Shown one piece after another: positions 18,314 through 28,337 of a stretch of DNA of 64,000 nt. Position numbers and translations under genes: made by a program. The stretch spans positions 58,818 to 122,817 of the forward strand of contig JAEPNN010000011.1 in NCBI GenBank assembly GCA_017643385.1, in the 5' to 3' direction. Source of the DNA: Dinoroseobacter sp. Its GTDB lineage: Bacteria > Pseudomonadota > Alphaproteobacteria > Rhodobacterales > Rhodobacteraceae. Each line of letters opens with the position of its first letter. Within the stretch, counting starts at the first letter, position 1. The notes beneath the pieces were generated by a model that was not told the DNA's origin, did not search any database, and saw only the letters and a list, made by a program, of their open reading frames with translations.

Positions 18314-19525
18314 ATGACCTTTGCTATGAAACCAAACCCGGCTCGTTTTCTTCAGGATCTTCATGAACTGCGCCAGATCGGGGCTGCGGGAATTGGAAAA
18401 GGTGTGCAGCGACGCGCCTTTTCGGCGGCCGATTTAACCGCCCGAAGCTGGCTGGCAGATCGTATGCGCGACGCAGATTTGACCCCACATATTGACCCGG
18501 CCGGGAATACATTCGGGCTGGCAGATGGACGGTCTTTGCTGGTTGGGTCCCATAGCGACACGCAACCGGAAGGGGGCTGGCTAGACGGGGCCCTTGGGGT
18601 GGTCGCAGGTCTGGAGCTCGCGCGCGCCGCCAAAGACGCGGGTGGACCACCGATATCCTGCGTAAGCTTTCAAGATGAAGAAGGGCGTTTCGGGGTTCTG
18701 ACGGGATCGGATATCTGGTCGGGAAAGCTGGCATTGGCCGACGCCGATAGATTTTACGACACGGACGGCGTTTGCTTTGCGGACGCGCGCACCGGGATTG
18801 CCGACATCGCAGGTGAATTTCTGCCACATGACATGTTTAGTGGGTTTCTGGAGATGCATATCGAACAGGGCCCCTATCTTGACGAAACCGGCCTGAAGAT
18901 CGGCGTCGTCAGCGATATCGTTGGCATTCGCGATATGACTGTTGTCTTTGAAGGACGCCAGAACCACGCGGGCACGACACCAATGCATCTGCGCCAAGAC
19001 GCTTTTCAGGCGCTCTCAAAGTTCAACACGCTACTGAACGATCGGTTGAGAAACGTTGTTATGCCCACAACAGTCTGGACCATCGGGCATATCGCCTTGC
19101 ATCCGAATGCCTCCTCTGTCGTGCCGGGACGTGCTGAATTTTCGATGCAATGGCGCGATGGTGATGCAGATCGTTTGGCGCGCATGGAGAAGGTGATCCG
19201 GGATACGGCCAGTGAAGTTGCCAAAGACGCGAACATGTCGGTGAATTTCGGCGCGTTGATGGGCATTGAGCCTGTCGCCATGGATCAACGCATGCGCGAC
19301 GCGCTGGAAGTGGCTGCGGATCAGCAGGCACCTGAGCTTTGGCGTAGGATGCCATCGGGTGCGCTGCATGATGCATCGAATATTGCGACCGTCCTGCCCG
19401 CCGCGATGCTATTTGTCCCCTCGATCGGTGGAATAAGTCACGCATTCGATGAGGACACAGATGAAGCAGATTTGGTACTTGGTCTTCAAGTGCTCGCCAC
19501 AGCCGCAGAGGCCTTGGCATCTTGA
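18314..19525 (+). CDS. M20-family N-carbamoyl-amino-acid/allantoate-type amidohydrolase
   Basis: The 403-residue metallohydrolase belongs to the hydantoinase/carbamoylase branch of M20 peptidases. Members hydrolyse N-carbamoyl amino acids, allantoate or ureidoglycolate using two metal ions. Visible signatures are [19 protein letters not shown] (metal His and Asp), FQDEEGRFG (acidic metal ligands), [23 protein letters not shown], and ISHAFDEDT at the end. The substrate cannot be decided. I start at the ATG at 18314 (18326 is an alternative). In-frame codons continue upstream but run through the sRNA terminator, so earlier starts are rejected. No operon partner is obvious. Confidence 0.82.
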   Translation: MTFAMKPNPARFLQDLHELRQIGAAGIGKGVQRRAFSAADLTARSWLADRMRDADLTPHIDPAGNTFGLADGRSLLVGSHSDTQPEGGWLDGALGVVAGLELARAAKDAGGPPISCVSFQDEEGRFGVLTGSDIWSGKLALADADRFYDTDGVCFADARTGIADIAGEFLPHDMFSGFLEMHIEQGPYLDETGLKIGVVSDIVGIRDMTVVFEGRQNHAGTTPMHLRQDAFQALSKFNTLLNDRLRNVVMPTTVWTIGHIALHPNASSVVPGRAEFSMQWRDGDADRLARMEKVIRDTASEVAKDANMSVNFGALMGIEPVAMDQRMRDALEVAADQQAPELWRRMPSGALHDASNIATVLPAAMLFVPSIGGISHAFDEDTDEADLVLGLQVLATAAEALAS

Positions 19526-19640
19526 CACATTTCCCTCCGACAACTTTTGGAGTCTCCTTTCGCAAAACAGTCGTCAATAATTCGCCTGAGTTGGATAAAT
19601 CTCAATTTTATTGCGCCAAAATCAGCATGGCTTGCCTCAC

Positions 19641-20234
19641 ATGACATACGAAATGATCCTGGGCCTTATGGCCTACGCCTTTGCCAGCTCTGTAACGCCC
19701 GGTCCAAACAATCTTATGCTCATGGCGTCCGGGGCAAACTTCGGCTTCCTTCGAACCATCCCCCACGCCCTTGGCGTTGCGCTGGGGTTCGTGATCATGT
19801 GTTCGATCATCGGCATTGCCTTAGTCCCGGTGATCGATGCCTATCCTGTCATCTATACCGTGATGAAAGTGCTGTCGGTTGCGTTTTTGCTCTGGCTGGC
19901 CTGGAAGATCGCCAACGCAGCCCCCCCCGCAGATGCCCCGCACGACACCAAACCGCTGACGTTTCTGCAGGCAGCCGCGTTTCAATGGGTCAATCCCAAA
20001 GCCGTTGGAATGGCACTGACCGCACTGACGGCCTATTCGTATGAAAACAGCGTCTTGGCGGTACTTCTCGTAGCATGCATTTTTGGCTGCGTGAACTTGC
20101 CATCGGTCAGCACATGGATCGTGATCGGAACGCAATTAAGGCGCATTTTGACGAACAGAACCCGCCTGCGCGTGTTCAACTGGAGCTGTGCGGCGCTTCT
20201 TCTGGCAACGATCTATCCGATCGTGACAGCCTAA
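19641..20234 (+). CDS. LysE-family amino-acid exporter
   Basis: The 197-residue inner-membrane protein has six hydrophobic segments and the LysE/RhtB signature SSVTPGPNNLMLMASGANFG at residues 16-35. Proteins of this family export amino acids or derivatives; the substrate is unknown. The ATG at 19641 starts the first helix directly and gives the usual length of about 200 residues. Its stop overlaps the stop of the convergent helicase gene by three to four bases, so transcripts from both strands overlap. Confidence 0.85.
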   Translation: MTYEMILGLMAYAFASSVTPGPNNLMLMASGANFGFLRTIPHALGVALGFVIMCSIIGIALVPVIDAYPVIYTVMKVLSVAFLLWLAWKIANAAPPADAPHDTKPLTFLQAAAFQWVNPKAVGMALTALTAYSYENSVLAVLLVACIFGCVNLPSVSTWIVIGTQLRRILTNRTRLRVFNWSCAALLLATIYPIVTA

Positions 20235-22591
20235 AACGGCACATCCCCGGCCTGCGCGGCAGGTACCACGAATTTGGCCACCAGTTTCTTTATGCCCGCC
20301 TTGTCGAACTCAATCTCGAGCTTGTCGCCCTCGATCCCCGTGATCGCCCCGTATCCAAACTTGGTGTGGAACACCCTGTCACCCAGCGCATGGCTGCTGA
20401 CCGCGTCCAGGTCGATGATCATGTTCTTGGATTCGCGTGGTTGACTGACAGGGCGTTCTGCCGCGCGGGCCTGCATGCGCTTCCACCCTGGTGAGTTGTA
20501 AACATTCGCCTCTGCCGCCTTTTGCTGCAGATTGCTTTGCACCGGTGCGGCAGCGCCAAAGCCCCCGCCGTAAAGACCCGGAGGCGTCAACACATCGACG
20601 TGCACTTCAGGTAGTTCGTCAATGAACCTCGACGGCATAGACGATTGCCATTGACCAAACACGCGACGGTTTCCTGCAAAGGAGATCGTGCACACCTCTT
20701 CCGCGCGCGTGATGCCCACATAAGCAAGACGGCGTTCTTCCTCGAGCCCCTTGAGACCGCTTTCATCCATGGATCGTTGCGAGGGGAAAAGCCCATCTTC
20801 CCAGCCCGGCAGGAACACGACTGGAAACTCCAGACCCTTGGCCGCATGGAGCGTCATGATCGACACTTTCTCCTCGCCGCCGTCGGCCTCGTTATCCATC
20901 ACGAGGCTGACATGTTCCAAAAAACCTTGCAGGTTCTCGAAGCTTTCCAGCGCCTTGATGAGTTCCTTCAGGTTTTCAAGACGCCCCGGCGCTTCGGGCG
21001 TTTTTTCGTTCTGCCAGAACTCGGTGTAGCCGGATTCATCCAGAATGATCTGGGCAACTTCGATATGGCTTTCCTCGCCTCGGATCAAAGCCGTCCAACG
21101 CGCGAAACCGTCGACGAGTTTCTGCAATTCGGTCGCGGCCTTGCCTTTCATCTCGCCCGCATCCAGGAGCGCACGCGCTCCGTCGATCAGCGAGCCCCCA
21201 ACCTCACGTGCTTTGGCCTGAATACGTTGCTGTGCCTTGTTCCCGATGCCACGCTTGGGCGTGTTCACGATACGTTCGAACCCAAGGTCATCTGACGGGC
21301 TGACCGCAACGCGGAAATAAGCCATCGCATCGCGGATCTCGAGCCGTTCGTAGAACCGCGGCCCCCCGATGACGCGGTAGGGCAAACCGATCGTCAGAAA
21401 CCGATCTTCAAAGGCACGCATCTGGTGAGAGGCGCGCACAAGGATCGCCATCTGATCAAGGTTGTAGGGCGCCAAGCCACGCGTGCCGCCTTGCATTGCC
21501 TCGATCTCTTCTCCGATCCAGCGGGCTTCTTCATCACCGTCCCAATGGCCGATCAGGCGGACTTTTTCGCCCTCCTCAGCTTCGGTCCAGAGTTCCTTGC
21601 CCAAACGCCCTTTGTTTGCGTCGATCACACCCGAAGCAGCCGCAAGAATATGAGGTGTCGAGCGGTAATTCTGTTCCAGCCGCACAACGACAGCGCCCGG
21701 GAAATCTGTCTCGAACCGCAGGATATTGCCCACCTCGGCCCCGCGCCAGCCGTAGATCGACTGATCATCATCCCCAACGCAGCAGATGTTCTTGTGGGCG
21801 CCCGCGAGAAGACGCAGCCAAAGATACTGCGCCACGTTGGTATCTTGATACTCATCCACGAGGATGTAGCGGAACCAGCGCTGATATCGCTGCAGGACAT
21901 CGTCATGGTGTTGGAAAATCCAGACAATATGCAACAGCAGATCGCCAAAATCACAGGCGTTGAGGGTTTTCAGACGATCCTGATACTGACGGTAGATTTT
22001 AACGCCCTTGCCGTCATACGTACTGGCGTCCGAGGTCGGCACATTTGAGGGCGACCAAGCGCGGTTTTTCCATCCATCTATAATGTGGAGAAGCTGGCGC
22101 GCGGGCCAACGCTTATCGTCAATGTTTTCGGCCTGCACGAGCTGTTTGAGCAGTCGCAGCTGGTCATCCGTATCAAGGATCGTGAAATTCGATTTCAGCC
22201 CCACCAATTCGGCATGACGACGCAAAAGCTTGACGCCAATGGCGTGGAATGTCCCAAGCCAGGGCATCCCCTCGACCGCTTCGCCAAGGTGCCGCCCGAC
22301 GCGCAGCTTCATCTCGCGCGCGGCCTTGTTGGTGAAGGTGACCGCAAGAATTTCATTGGGGCGCGCCCGTCCCGTATTCAAAAGATGGGCAATCCGAGTT
22401 GTCAGAGCCTTGGTTTTCCCGGTGCCCGCACCTGCAAGCATGAGAACCGGACCGTCCAGCGTTTCGACCGCCTGACGCTGGGCCGGATTGAGTTCATCAA
22501 GATACGGCGTTGCGCGCGCAGACATGGCCCGCGCCGACAAAGACGGTGCTGCAGCAGCCTCAAACGCATCGAAATCATCAAAAGTGCTCAT
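20231..22591 (-). CDS. uvrD: UvrD/PcrA-type DNA helicase
   Basis: A superfamily 1A 3'-5' DNA helicase for nucleotide-excision and mismatch repair and for clearing replication obstacles. The 786-residue protein has the Q motif LNPAQRQAV, Walker A GAGTGKTKAL (54-63), motif II DEYQDTN, GDDDQSIYGWRGA (motif III), LEQNYRST (IV), TLHAAKGLEFPVVF (V) and VGITRAE (VI). The C-terminus carries the GDRVFHTKFGYGAITGIEGDKLEIEFD Tudor-like segment that binds RNA polymerase in PcrA/UvrD. The ATG at 22591 is preferred; the open frame upstream is not conserved. Confidence 0.93.
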   Translation of the reverse strand: MSTFDDFDAFEAAAAPSLSARAMSARATPYLDELNPAQRQAVETLDGPVLMLAGAGTGKTKALTTRIAHLLNTGRARPNEILAVTFTNKAAREMKLRVGRHLGEAVEGMPWLGTFHAIGVKLLRRHAELVGLKSNFTILDTDDQLRLLKQLVQAENIDDKRWPARQLLHIIDGWKNRAWSPSNVPTSDASTYDGKGVKIYRQYQDRLKTLNACDFGDLLLHIVWIFQHHDDVLQRYQRWFRYILVDEYQDTNVAQYLWLRLLAGAHKNICCVGDDDQSIYGWRGAEVGNILRFETDFPGAVVVRLEQNYRSTPHILAAASGVIDANKGRLGKELWTEAEEGEKVRLIGHWDGDEEARWIGEEIEAMQGGTRGLAPYNLDQMAILVRASHQMRAFEDRFLTIGLPYRVIGGPRFYERLEIRDAMAYFRVAVSPSDDLGFERIVNTPKRGIGNKAQQRIQAKAREVGGSLIDGARALLDAGEMKGKAATELQKLVDGFARWTALIRGEESHIEVAQIILDESGYTEFWQNEKTPEAPGRLENLKELIKALESFENLQGFLEHVSLVMDNEADGGEEKVSIMTLHAAKGLEFPVVFLPGWEDGLFPSQRSMDESGLKGLEEERRLAYVGITRAEEVCTISFAGNRRVFGQWQSSMPSRFIDELPEVHVDVLTPPGLYGGGFGAAAPVQSNLQQKAAEANVYNSPGWKRMQARAAERPVSQPRESKNMIIDLDAVSSHALGDRVFHTKFGYGAITGIEGDKLEIEFDKAGIKKLVAKFVVPAAQAGDVPF

Positions 22592-22787
22592 GCTGGGCAG
22601 GGTAGCGCGGCAGGGCGCAAAGGAAAACCCTTGTTCTACATCTGTTCGCCTCACCAACAGCATCCTTCAGATTGCGCAAAACACAGACTTTGTGTGACAT
22701 CACCAAAGGTGACGATTGCTGCTCAAACGGGTCTTGAACAGGCGCAACTTGCTTGCAAAACCTGCAGCGAACAGCTTGATAGCCCAC

Positions 22788-23960
22788 ATGGCAGGCCTCG
22801 ATACCACTCATCCAGCGATTTCCGACCTGCGCCGCGCAGCAAAGCGGCGCCTACCGCATTTCGTTTTTGAATACCTCGACAGCGCCACAGGCGACCATGA
22901 AGCGGGCGTGAAAGTGAACCGTCAGGGCTATGATGCCCTGCAATTTTTGCCTTCGGTGTTGCACGGCCATGCAAAGCCGGATCTTCGAACAACGCTTTTG
23001 GGTTTTGAGTTTGCGCGCCCCTTTGGCATGGCGCCGGTTGGCATGTCGGGGCTGATCTGGCCTGATGCCGAGCGCCTGCTCGCAGCAGAAGCCCAGCATT
23101 TGCGTATTCCCTACTGCCTCAGCACAGTCGCGACGCAAGTCCCAGAACGCGTCGGACCGGTCGCCGGTGATATGGGATGGTTCCAGCTCTATCCGCCTGC
23201 AAAACGCGAGGTGGCGCGCGACATGCTTAAGCGCGCCAAAGACAGCGGTTTTCAGGCAGCCATCATGACCGTGGATGTGCCCGCGGATTCTCGACGCGAG
23301 CGCCAACGACGCGCGAATCTTACAATCCCCCCCAAGATTACGCCCGCAATGGTTTGGTCGATGCTGACCCATCCGCGATGGAGCCTTGGAACACTACGAA
23401 CAGGTCGCCCGTCTCTGAAACTTGCGGAAGACTACGCACAAGGAAGCGGAACCGCGGACTATATGAACCATCCGGGCAAAGCGATCCGAGGATATCCCGA
23501 TTGGGATGATCTCAAAGCCGTACGTGAGGACTGGGACGGGCCGCTGATCGTGAAAGGGGTGCTCAGACCCGAAGACGCCGCGCGCCTAAAAGAAGAAGGA
23601 GTGGACGCCGTCTGGGTGTCCAATCATTCCGCTCGCCAGTTCGAGGGTGGACCCTCGGCGCTATCGACACTAGCACCCATTCGTGCGGTGGTCGGCCCTG
23701 ACTATCCGTTGATTTTTGACAGCGGCATTGACGGCGGTCTCGATATTATCCGCGCGCTAAATCAGGGGGCCGATTTTGTGTTTCTGGGGCGCGCTTGGCA
23801 CTTTGCGCTTGCGGGTCTTGGACCCGAAGGTGTTCGGCACCTAAACCATATTCTGACCGAAGATCTGATAACAAATCTGGCCATGCTTGGGGCCCACAAC
23901 CTGCTGGACGTACGTGGCCTAACCCCCTTCAAAAAAGACTTGGTTCCTTCTCGGGTATAA
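22788..23960 (+). CDS. FMN-dependent alpha-hydroxy-acid dehydrogenase (LldD-like)
   Basis: The 390-residue protein is of the L-lactate dehydrogenase/glycolate oxidase family, which oxidises L-2-hydroxy acids to 2-oxo acids with FMN. It shows DLRRAAKRRLPHFVFEYLDSATGDHE at the start, RPFGMAPVGMSGLIWPDAE, QLYPPAKREVARDML, TVDVPADSRRERQRR, VKGVLRPEDA, and the catalytic His-Arg segment VSNHSARQFEGGPS (HxxRQ instead of the commoner HGGRQ). L-lactate is the likeliest substrate but mandelate-type acids are possible. I start at the ATG at 22788, since residues before it are unconserved. Pyruvate carboxylase follows 60 bases downstream, which fits lactate feeding the pyruvate pool. Confidence 0.85.
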   Translation: MAGLDTTHPAISDLRRAAKRRLPHFVFEYLDSATGDHEAGVKVNRQGYDALQFLPSVLHGHAKPDLRTTLLGFEFARPFGMAPVGMSGLIWPDAERLLAAEAQHLRIPYCLSTVATQVPERVGPVAGDMGWFQLYPPAKREVARDMLKRAKDSGFQAAIMTVDVPADSRRERQRRANLTIPPKITPAMVWSMLTHPRWSLGTLRTGRPSLKLAEDYAQGSGTADYMNHPGKAIRGYPDWDDLKAVREDWDGPLIVKGVLRPEDAARLKEEGVDAVWVSNHSARQFEGGPSALSTLAPIRAVVGPDYPLIFDSGIDGGLDIIRALNQGADFVFLGRAWHFALAGLGPEGVRHLNHILTEDLITNLAMLGAHNLLDVRGLTPFKKDLVPSRV

Positions 23961-24020
23961 ATCGGGTAAATGCCGCGCCACAGCATTTTTCTATTTCCTC
24001 AGACGAAGGCCCCTTTGACC

Positions 24021-27000
24021 ATGACTGAGTTCTCTAAAATTCTTGTCGCAAACCGCGGCGAAATCGCCATTCGCGTCATGCGTGCCGCCAACGAAATGGG
24101 GAAGAAAACCGTTGCGGTTTATGCCGAAGAGGACAAGCTTGGTCTTCATCGCTTCAAAGCTGACGAGGCCTATAAGATTGGTGAAGGTCTGGGCCCTGTC
24201 GCGGCGTATCTAAGCATTGATGAGATCATCCGAGTTGCCAAAGCCAGTGGCGCAGACGCCATCCATCCCGGCTACGGTCTGCTTTCGGAAAACCCTGATT
24301 TTGTAGATGCCTGTGTCGCCAACGGCATCACTTTCATCGGACCCAAGGCAGAAACCATGCGTGCCTTGGGGGACAAAGCTAGCGCGCGTCGTGTTGCCAT
24401 TGCAGCGGGCGTGCCGGTGATCCCGGCAACCGAGGTGCTGGGCGAAAATATGAAAGCCATCAAGGCTGAAGCTAAGGAAATCGGCTATCCGTTGATGCTG
24501 AAAGCCTCCTGGGGCGGCGGCGGACGCGGCATGCGTCCGATCATGGGCGAGGACGAACTGGAAGAAAAAGTCCGCGAGGGACGCCGCGAGGCAGAAGCCG
24601 CGTTCGGCAATGGCGAGGGTTATCTGGAAAAGATGATCATGCGGGCGCGCCACGTAGAGGTTCAGATCCTCGGCGACACGCATGGCACGATCTATCATTT
24701 GTGGGAACGCGATTGCTCGGTACAGCGTCGCAACCAGAAGGTCGTTGAACGCGCCCCTGCCCCATACTTGTCCGAAACCCAGCGCGAGCGTTTGTGCGAA
24801 CTGGGTCGCAAGATCTGTGCCCATGTGGATTACGAATGCGCGGGCACTGTCGAATTCCTGATGGATATGGATTCGGGCGAGTTCTACTTCATCGAAGTGA
24901 ACCCGCGCGTTCAGGTCGAACACACGGTAACCGAAGAAGTCACCGGCATTGATATCGTTCAAGCACAGATCAAGATCGCCGAAGGCAAACCGATCTCGGA
25001 AGCCACCGGCAAGGCCAGCCAATATGATGTCCGCCTGAACGGTCATGCGCTTCAGTGCCGTGTCACGACCGAAGATCCGCAAAACAACTTTATCCCTGAC
25101 TACGGACGGATAACGGCCTATCGATCAGCCACCGGCATGGGCATCCGCCTTGATGGGGGCACCGCGTATGCTGGCGGTGTAGTGACACGCTACTACGACA
25201 GCCTTCTGACCAAGGTCACAGCCTGGGCACAGACACCCGAAGCTGCCATTGCACGCATGGACCGGGCGTTGCGCGAGTTTCGTATTCGCGGTGTTTCAAC
25301 CAACATCGCCTTTGTCGAGAACCTGCTGAAGCATCCGACGTTTCTGAACAATACCTACCACACGAAGTTCATCGACGAGACGCCGGACCTCTTCCAATTC
25401 CGCAAGCGTCGGGACCGGGCAACCAAAATCCTGACCTATATCGCTGATATCACGGTGAACGGACATCCCGAGACGGCCAACCGTCCGATGCCGCCTGCCG
25501 ATATTCGTGATCCAAAGCCACCCGCGTTGCGCGCCGAGCCTGCCCCCGGGACCCGCAATCTGCTGGAAGAAAAAGGCCCACAGGCCGTGGCCGATTGGAT
25601 GAAAGCACAAAAGCAGCTTCTGATCACCGACACAACGATGCGAGACGGACACCAATCGCTTCTGGCGACCCGGATGCGGTCCATCGATATGATCCGCGTG
25701 GCACCTGCCTATTCAGCGAACCTGCCGCAGCTGTTTTCGATGGAATGCTGGGGTGGTGCGACCTTCGATGTGGCCTATCGTTTCTTGCAGGAATGCCCCT
25801 GGCAACGCCTGCGCGATCTGCGCGTGGCAATGCCGAACCTGATGACGCAAATGCTGCTGCGCGCCTCCAACGGTGTGGGCTATACCAACTACCCTGACAA
25901 TGTTGTTCAGGCCTTTGTCAAACAAGCAGCAGAAACCGGCATTGACGTGTTCCGTGTTTTTGACAGCTTGAACTGGGTCGAAAACATGCGTGTCTCGATG
26001 GATGCGGTGCAGGACGCGAACAAAATCTGCGAAGGAACCGTTTGCTACACAGGCGACATTCTGAATCCGGATCGTTCGAAGTATGATCTGAAATACTATG
26101 TCGGCATGGCAAAAGAGCTTGAGGCCGCCGGAGCCCATGTTCTTGGGCTTAAAGACATGGCAGGCCTGCTGAAGCCAGCAGCTGCACGTGTGCTGATCAA
26201 GGCGTTGAAAGAGGAGGTGGGGCTGCCCATCCACTTCCACACACATGACACTGCGGGCATTGCTTCTGCCACAATCCTTGCGGCCGCCGAGGCTGGCGTG
26301 GACGCGGTGGATTGTGCCATGGATGCGCTATCGGGGAATACCAGCCAGGCGACGCTCGGTACCGTGGTAGAAAGCCTCAAGGGTCAGGAGCGCGATACGG
26401 GCCTCGATATTGGCGCGATCCGCGAGATCTCGAACTATTGGGAAGGCGCGCGCGCGCACTACGCCGCGTTTGAATCGGGCCTTCAAGCGCCCGCGTCGGA
26501 AGTTTATCTGCACGAAATGCCCGGTGGTCAGTTTACCAACCTCAAAGCACAGGCGCGCAGTCTCGGACTCGAAGAGCGCTGGCACGAGGTCGCGCAGGCC
26601 TATGCTGACGTGAACCAGATGTTTGGGGACATCGTGAAGGTAACGCCGTCCTCTAAGGTTGTTGGAGACATGGCGCTCATGATGGTCAGTCAGGGCCTGA
26701 CACCAGCGCAGGTCGAGGACTCTGAAACGGACGTGGCCTTCCCGGATTCGGTCATCGACATGTTCAAAGGCAACCTTGGACAGCCTCCGGGTGGCTGGCC
26801 GGCGGTTCTCGCCGCGAAAATCCTGAAAGGAGAGAAGCCAGGAACTGAACGACCCGGTGCACACTTGCCGCCAACTGATCTGGAGGCGACCCGCAAAGAG
26901 GTCTCCGCGATGATGGAAGGCAAGGAGGTCGATGATGAGGATCTAAATGGATACCTGATGTATCCCAAGGTTTTCCTGGACTACATGGGACGTCACCGCA

Positions 27001-27461
27001 CCTACGGACCGGTCCGCGCCCTGCCCACGCATACCTTCTTCTATGGCATGAAACCGGGCGAAGAGATTGAAGCAGAGATTGATCCCGGCAAGACGCTTGA
27101 GATCCGATTGCAGGCGATGGCGGATGCCAATGAAGACGGCGAAGTGAAAGTCTTCTTCGAATTAAATGGTCAGCCTCGCGTGATCCGGGTTGCCGACCGA
27201 AAGGCTGCTGCCTCCTCAATCAAGCGTCCAAAGGCAGAACTGGGCAATGCAAACCATATCGGCGCGCCGATGCCGGGCGTTGTGGCCTCAGTGGCAGCGC
27301 AGGTTGGCAAACCCGTCAAGGAAGGTGACCTGCTTCTGACCATCGAAGCGATGAAGATGGAAACTGGTATTCACGCCGATCGTGATGCGGTCATCAAAGC
27401 CGTGCATGTCAGCCCTGCTGCGCAAATCGACGCAAAGGATCTGTTGGTCGAATTTGAATAG
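24021..27461 (+). CDS. pyc: Pyruvate carboxylase
   Basis: Pyc makes oxaloacetate from pyruvate, bicarbonate and ATP, the main anaplerotic reaction in many roseobacters. The 1146-residue single chain holds a biotin carboxylase domain (about 1-450; KILVANRGEIAIRVMRAA, ASWGGGGRGMR, FIEVNPRVQVEHTVTEEVTGID), a carboxyltransferase domain (about 535-800; DTTMRDGHQSLLATRMR, the metal-binding HTHDT), and a C-terminal biotinyl domain with the lysine of EAMKMETG at 1112. The ATG at 24021 aligns with the family start. Full length, no truncation. Confidence 0.96.
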   Translation: MTEFSKILVANRGEIAIRVMRAANEMGKKTVAVYAEEDKLGLHRFKADEAYKIGEGLGPVAAYLSIDEIIRVAKASGADAIHPGYGLLSENPDFVDACVANGITFIGPKAETMRALGDKASARRVAIAAGVPVIPATEVLGENMKAIKAEAKEIGYPLMLKASWGGGGRGMRPIMGEDELEEKVREGRREAEAAFGNGEGYLEKMIMRARHVEVQILGDTHGTIYHLWERDCSVQRRNQKVVERAPAPYLSETQRERLCELGRKICAHVDYECAGTVEFLMDMDSGEFYFIEVNPRVQVEHTVTEEVTGIDIVQAQIKIAEGKPISEATGKASQYDVRLNGHALQCRVTTEDPQNNFIPDYGRITAYRSATGMGIRLDGGTAYAGGVVTRYYDSLLTKVTAWAQTPEAAIARMDRALREFRIRGVSTNIAFVENLLKHPTFLNNTYHTKFIDETPDLFQFRKRRDRATKILTYIADITVNGHPETANRPMPPADIRDPKPPALRAEPAPGTRNLLEEKGPQAVADWMKAQKQLLITDTTMRDGHQSLLATRMRSIDMIRVAPAYSANLPQLFSMECWGGATFDVAYRFLQECPWQRLRDLRVAMPNLMTQMLLRASNGVGYTNYPDNVVQAFVKQAAETGIDVFRVFDSLNWVENMRVSMDAVQDANKICEGTVCYTGDILNPDRSKYDLKYYVGMAKELEAAGAHVLGLKDMAGLLKPAAARVLIKALKEEVGLPIHFHTHDTAGIASATILAAAEAGVDAVDCAMDALSGNTSQATLGTVVESLKGQERDTGLDIGAIREISNYWEGARAHYAAFESGLQAPASEVYLHEMPGGQFTNLKAQARSLGLEERWHEVAQAYADVNQMFGDIVKVTPSSKVVGDMALMMVSQGLTPAQVEDSETDVAFPDSVIDMFKGNLGQPPGGWPAVLAAKILKGEKPGTERPGAHLPPTDLEATRKEVSAMMEGKEVDDEDLNGYLMYPKVFLDYMGRHRTYGPVRALPTHTFFYGMKPGEEIEAEIDPGKTLEIRLQAMADANEDGEVKVFFELNGQPRVIRVADRKAAASSIKRPKAELGNANHIGAPMPGVVASVAAQVGKPVKEGDLLLTIEAMKMETGIHADRDAVIKAVHVSPAAQIDAKDLLVEFE

Positions 27462-27572
27462 ATTTGCCCTTAATTTACCCTAATTCAGACACCGTCCCGC
27501 CAACTTTCACAGCCATGAAGCGTTGCTAAGAAATTGGCAGCACTCATGGCATGCCATGAAAGGGGGATCGCG

Positions 27573-28274
27573 ATGCGCGTTTTCAGATTTTTAGAAGAAG
27601 ACTCCGGCGCGGTCACCGTTGACTGGGTCGTATTGACGGCAGCGACAGTTGGCTTGGGTGTTGCAACGCTCGGTGCCATTTCAGTCGGCATCGAAGATAT
27701 CTCTAGTGACGTGGCGACACAGCTGTCTGGGCAAAGCCTCTCATCGAGCTTCAATTCTGCCTTCAATTCAGTCGTGCTTGCGGCATCCAATTTTACCGGC
27801 GGCGACCTTGGTGGTTGGACCGGTGCTTCGGTGGTGGATGCAGGCGGCGAAATGGGCGAGGTGCTGTATATCGACCAGCAGCAAACTGCATCATTGGATA
27901 TCGAAGTGCCCGAAGGCGCTACCAATGCAACGATGGAGTTTTCGCTCTACGGCGGCGATACGCTCGACAATGAAGACGCGATTATATCAGTCGACGGGGT
28001 CGCAGTTGCGATTGCTACTGGATACCATGGCACGATGACCATCGAAATCCCGCAGATCGACGGGACCTCTGTCACAGCCGAAGTGGTTGTCGAGCAGGTG
28101 AATATGGGCACAGGCGGCAGATATCTAAATGCCGGCGACAGCAAAGCCGAAGTGACGATCAATGTTGCAGACCCACCCGATGACATGACGCTTACAGTTT
28201 ATTCCGACAACAGCCATGGCCACAGTGGCGATGAATTCTGGGCGATTGACGATGTGAACGTCACCGCGCAGTAA
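27573..28274 (+). CDS. Flp-pilin-like N-terminus fused to a beta-rich extracellular domain
   Basis: The 233-residue protein begins MRVFRFLEEDSGAVTVDWVV and continues with a hydrophobic helix to about residue 38. This resembles a Flp-type prepilin: short basic leader, Gly12 as cleavage point, and acidic plus aromatic residues (D17-W18) at mature positions 5-6, where Flp pilins have Glu-Tyr. Flp pilins are only about 55-75 residues. Here about 190 extra residues follow, rich in Gly, Asp, Thr and Val, with alternating beta-like segments, ending in DEFWAIDDVNVTAQ, which recalls jelly-roll or carbohydrate-binding modules. The ATG at 27573 has AGGGGG upstream. No Tad assembly genes are in the window. 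Confidence 0.6.
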   Translation: MRVFRFLEEDSGAVTVDWVVLTAATVGLGVATLGAISVGIEDISSDVATQLSGQSLSSSFNSAFNSVVLAASNFTGGDLGGWTGASVVDAGGEMGEVLYIDQQQTASLDIEVPEGATNATMEFSLYGGDTLDNEDAIISVDGVAVAIATGYHGTMTIEIPQIDGTSVTAEVVVEQVNMGTGGRYLNAGDSKAEVTINVADPPDDMTLTVYSDNSHGHSGDEFWAIDDVNVTAQ

Positions 28275-28337
28275 CTTCTGCGGGCCGCAGATCAGTTTCG
28301 ACATTGATCTGTTACAAACCATGTGCACTCTGCGGGT

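Noticed and set aside
24210..25082. Minus-strand 290-codon frame opposite pyc
   Set aside because: Antisense to the conserved biotin carboxylase domain and without any family pattern.
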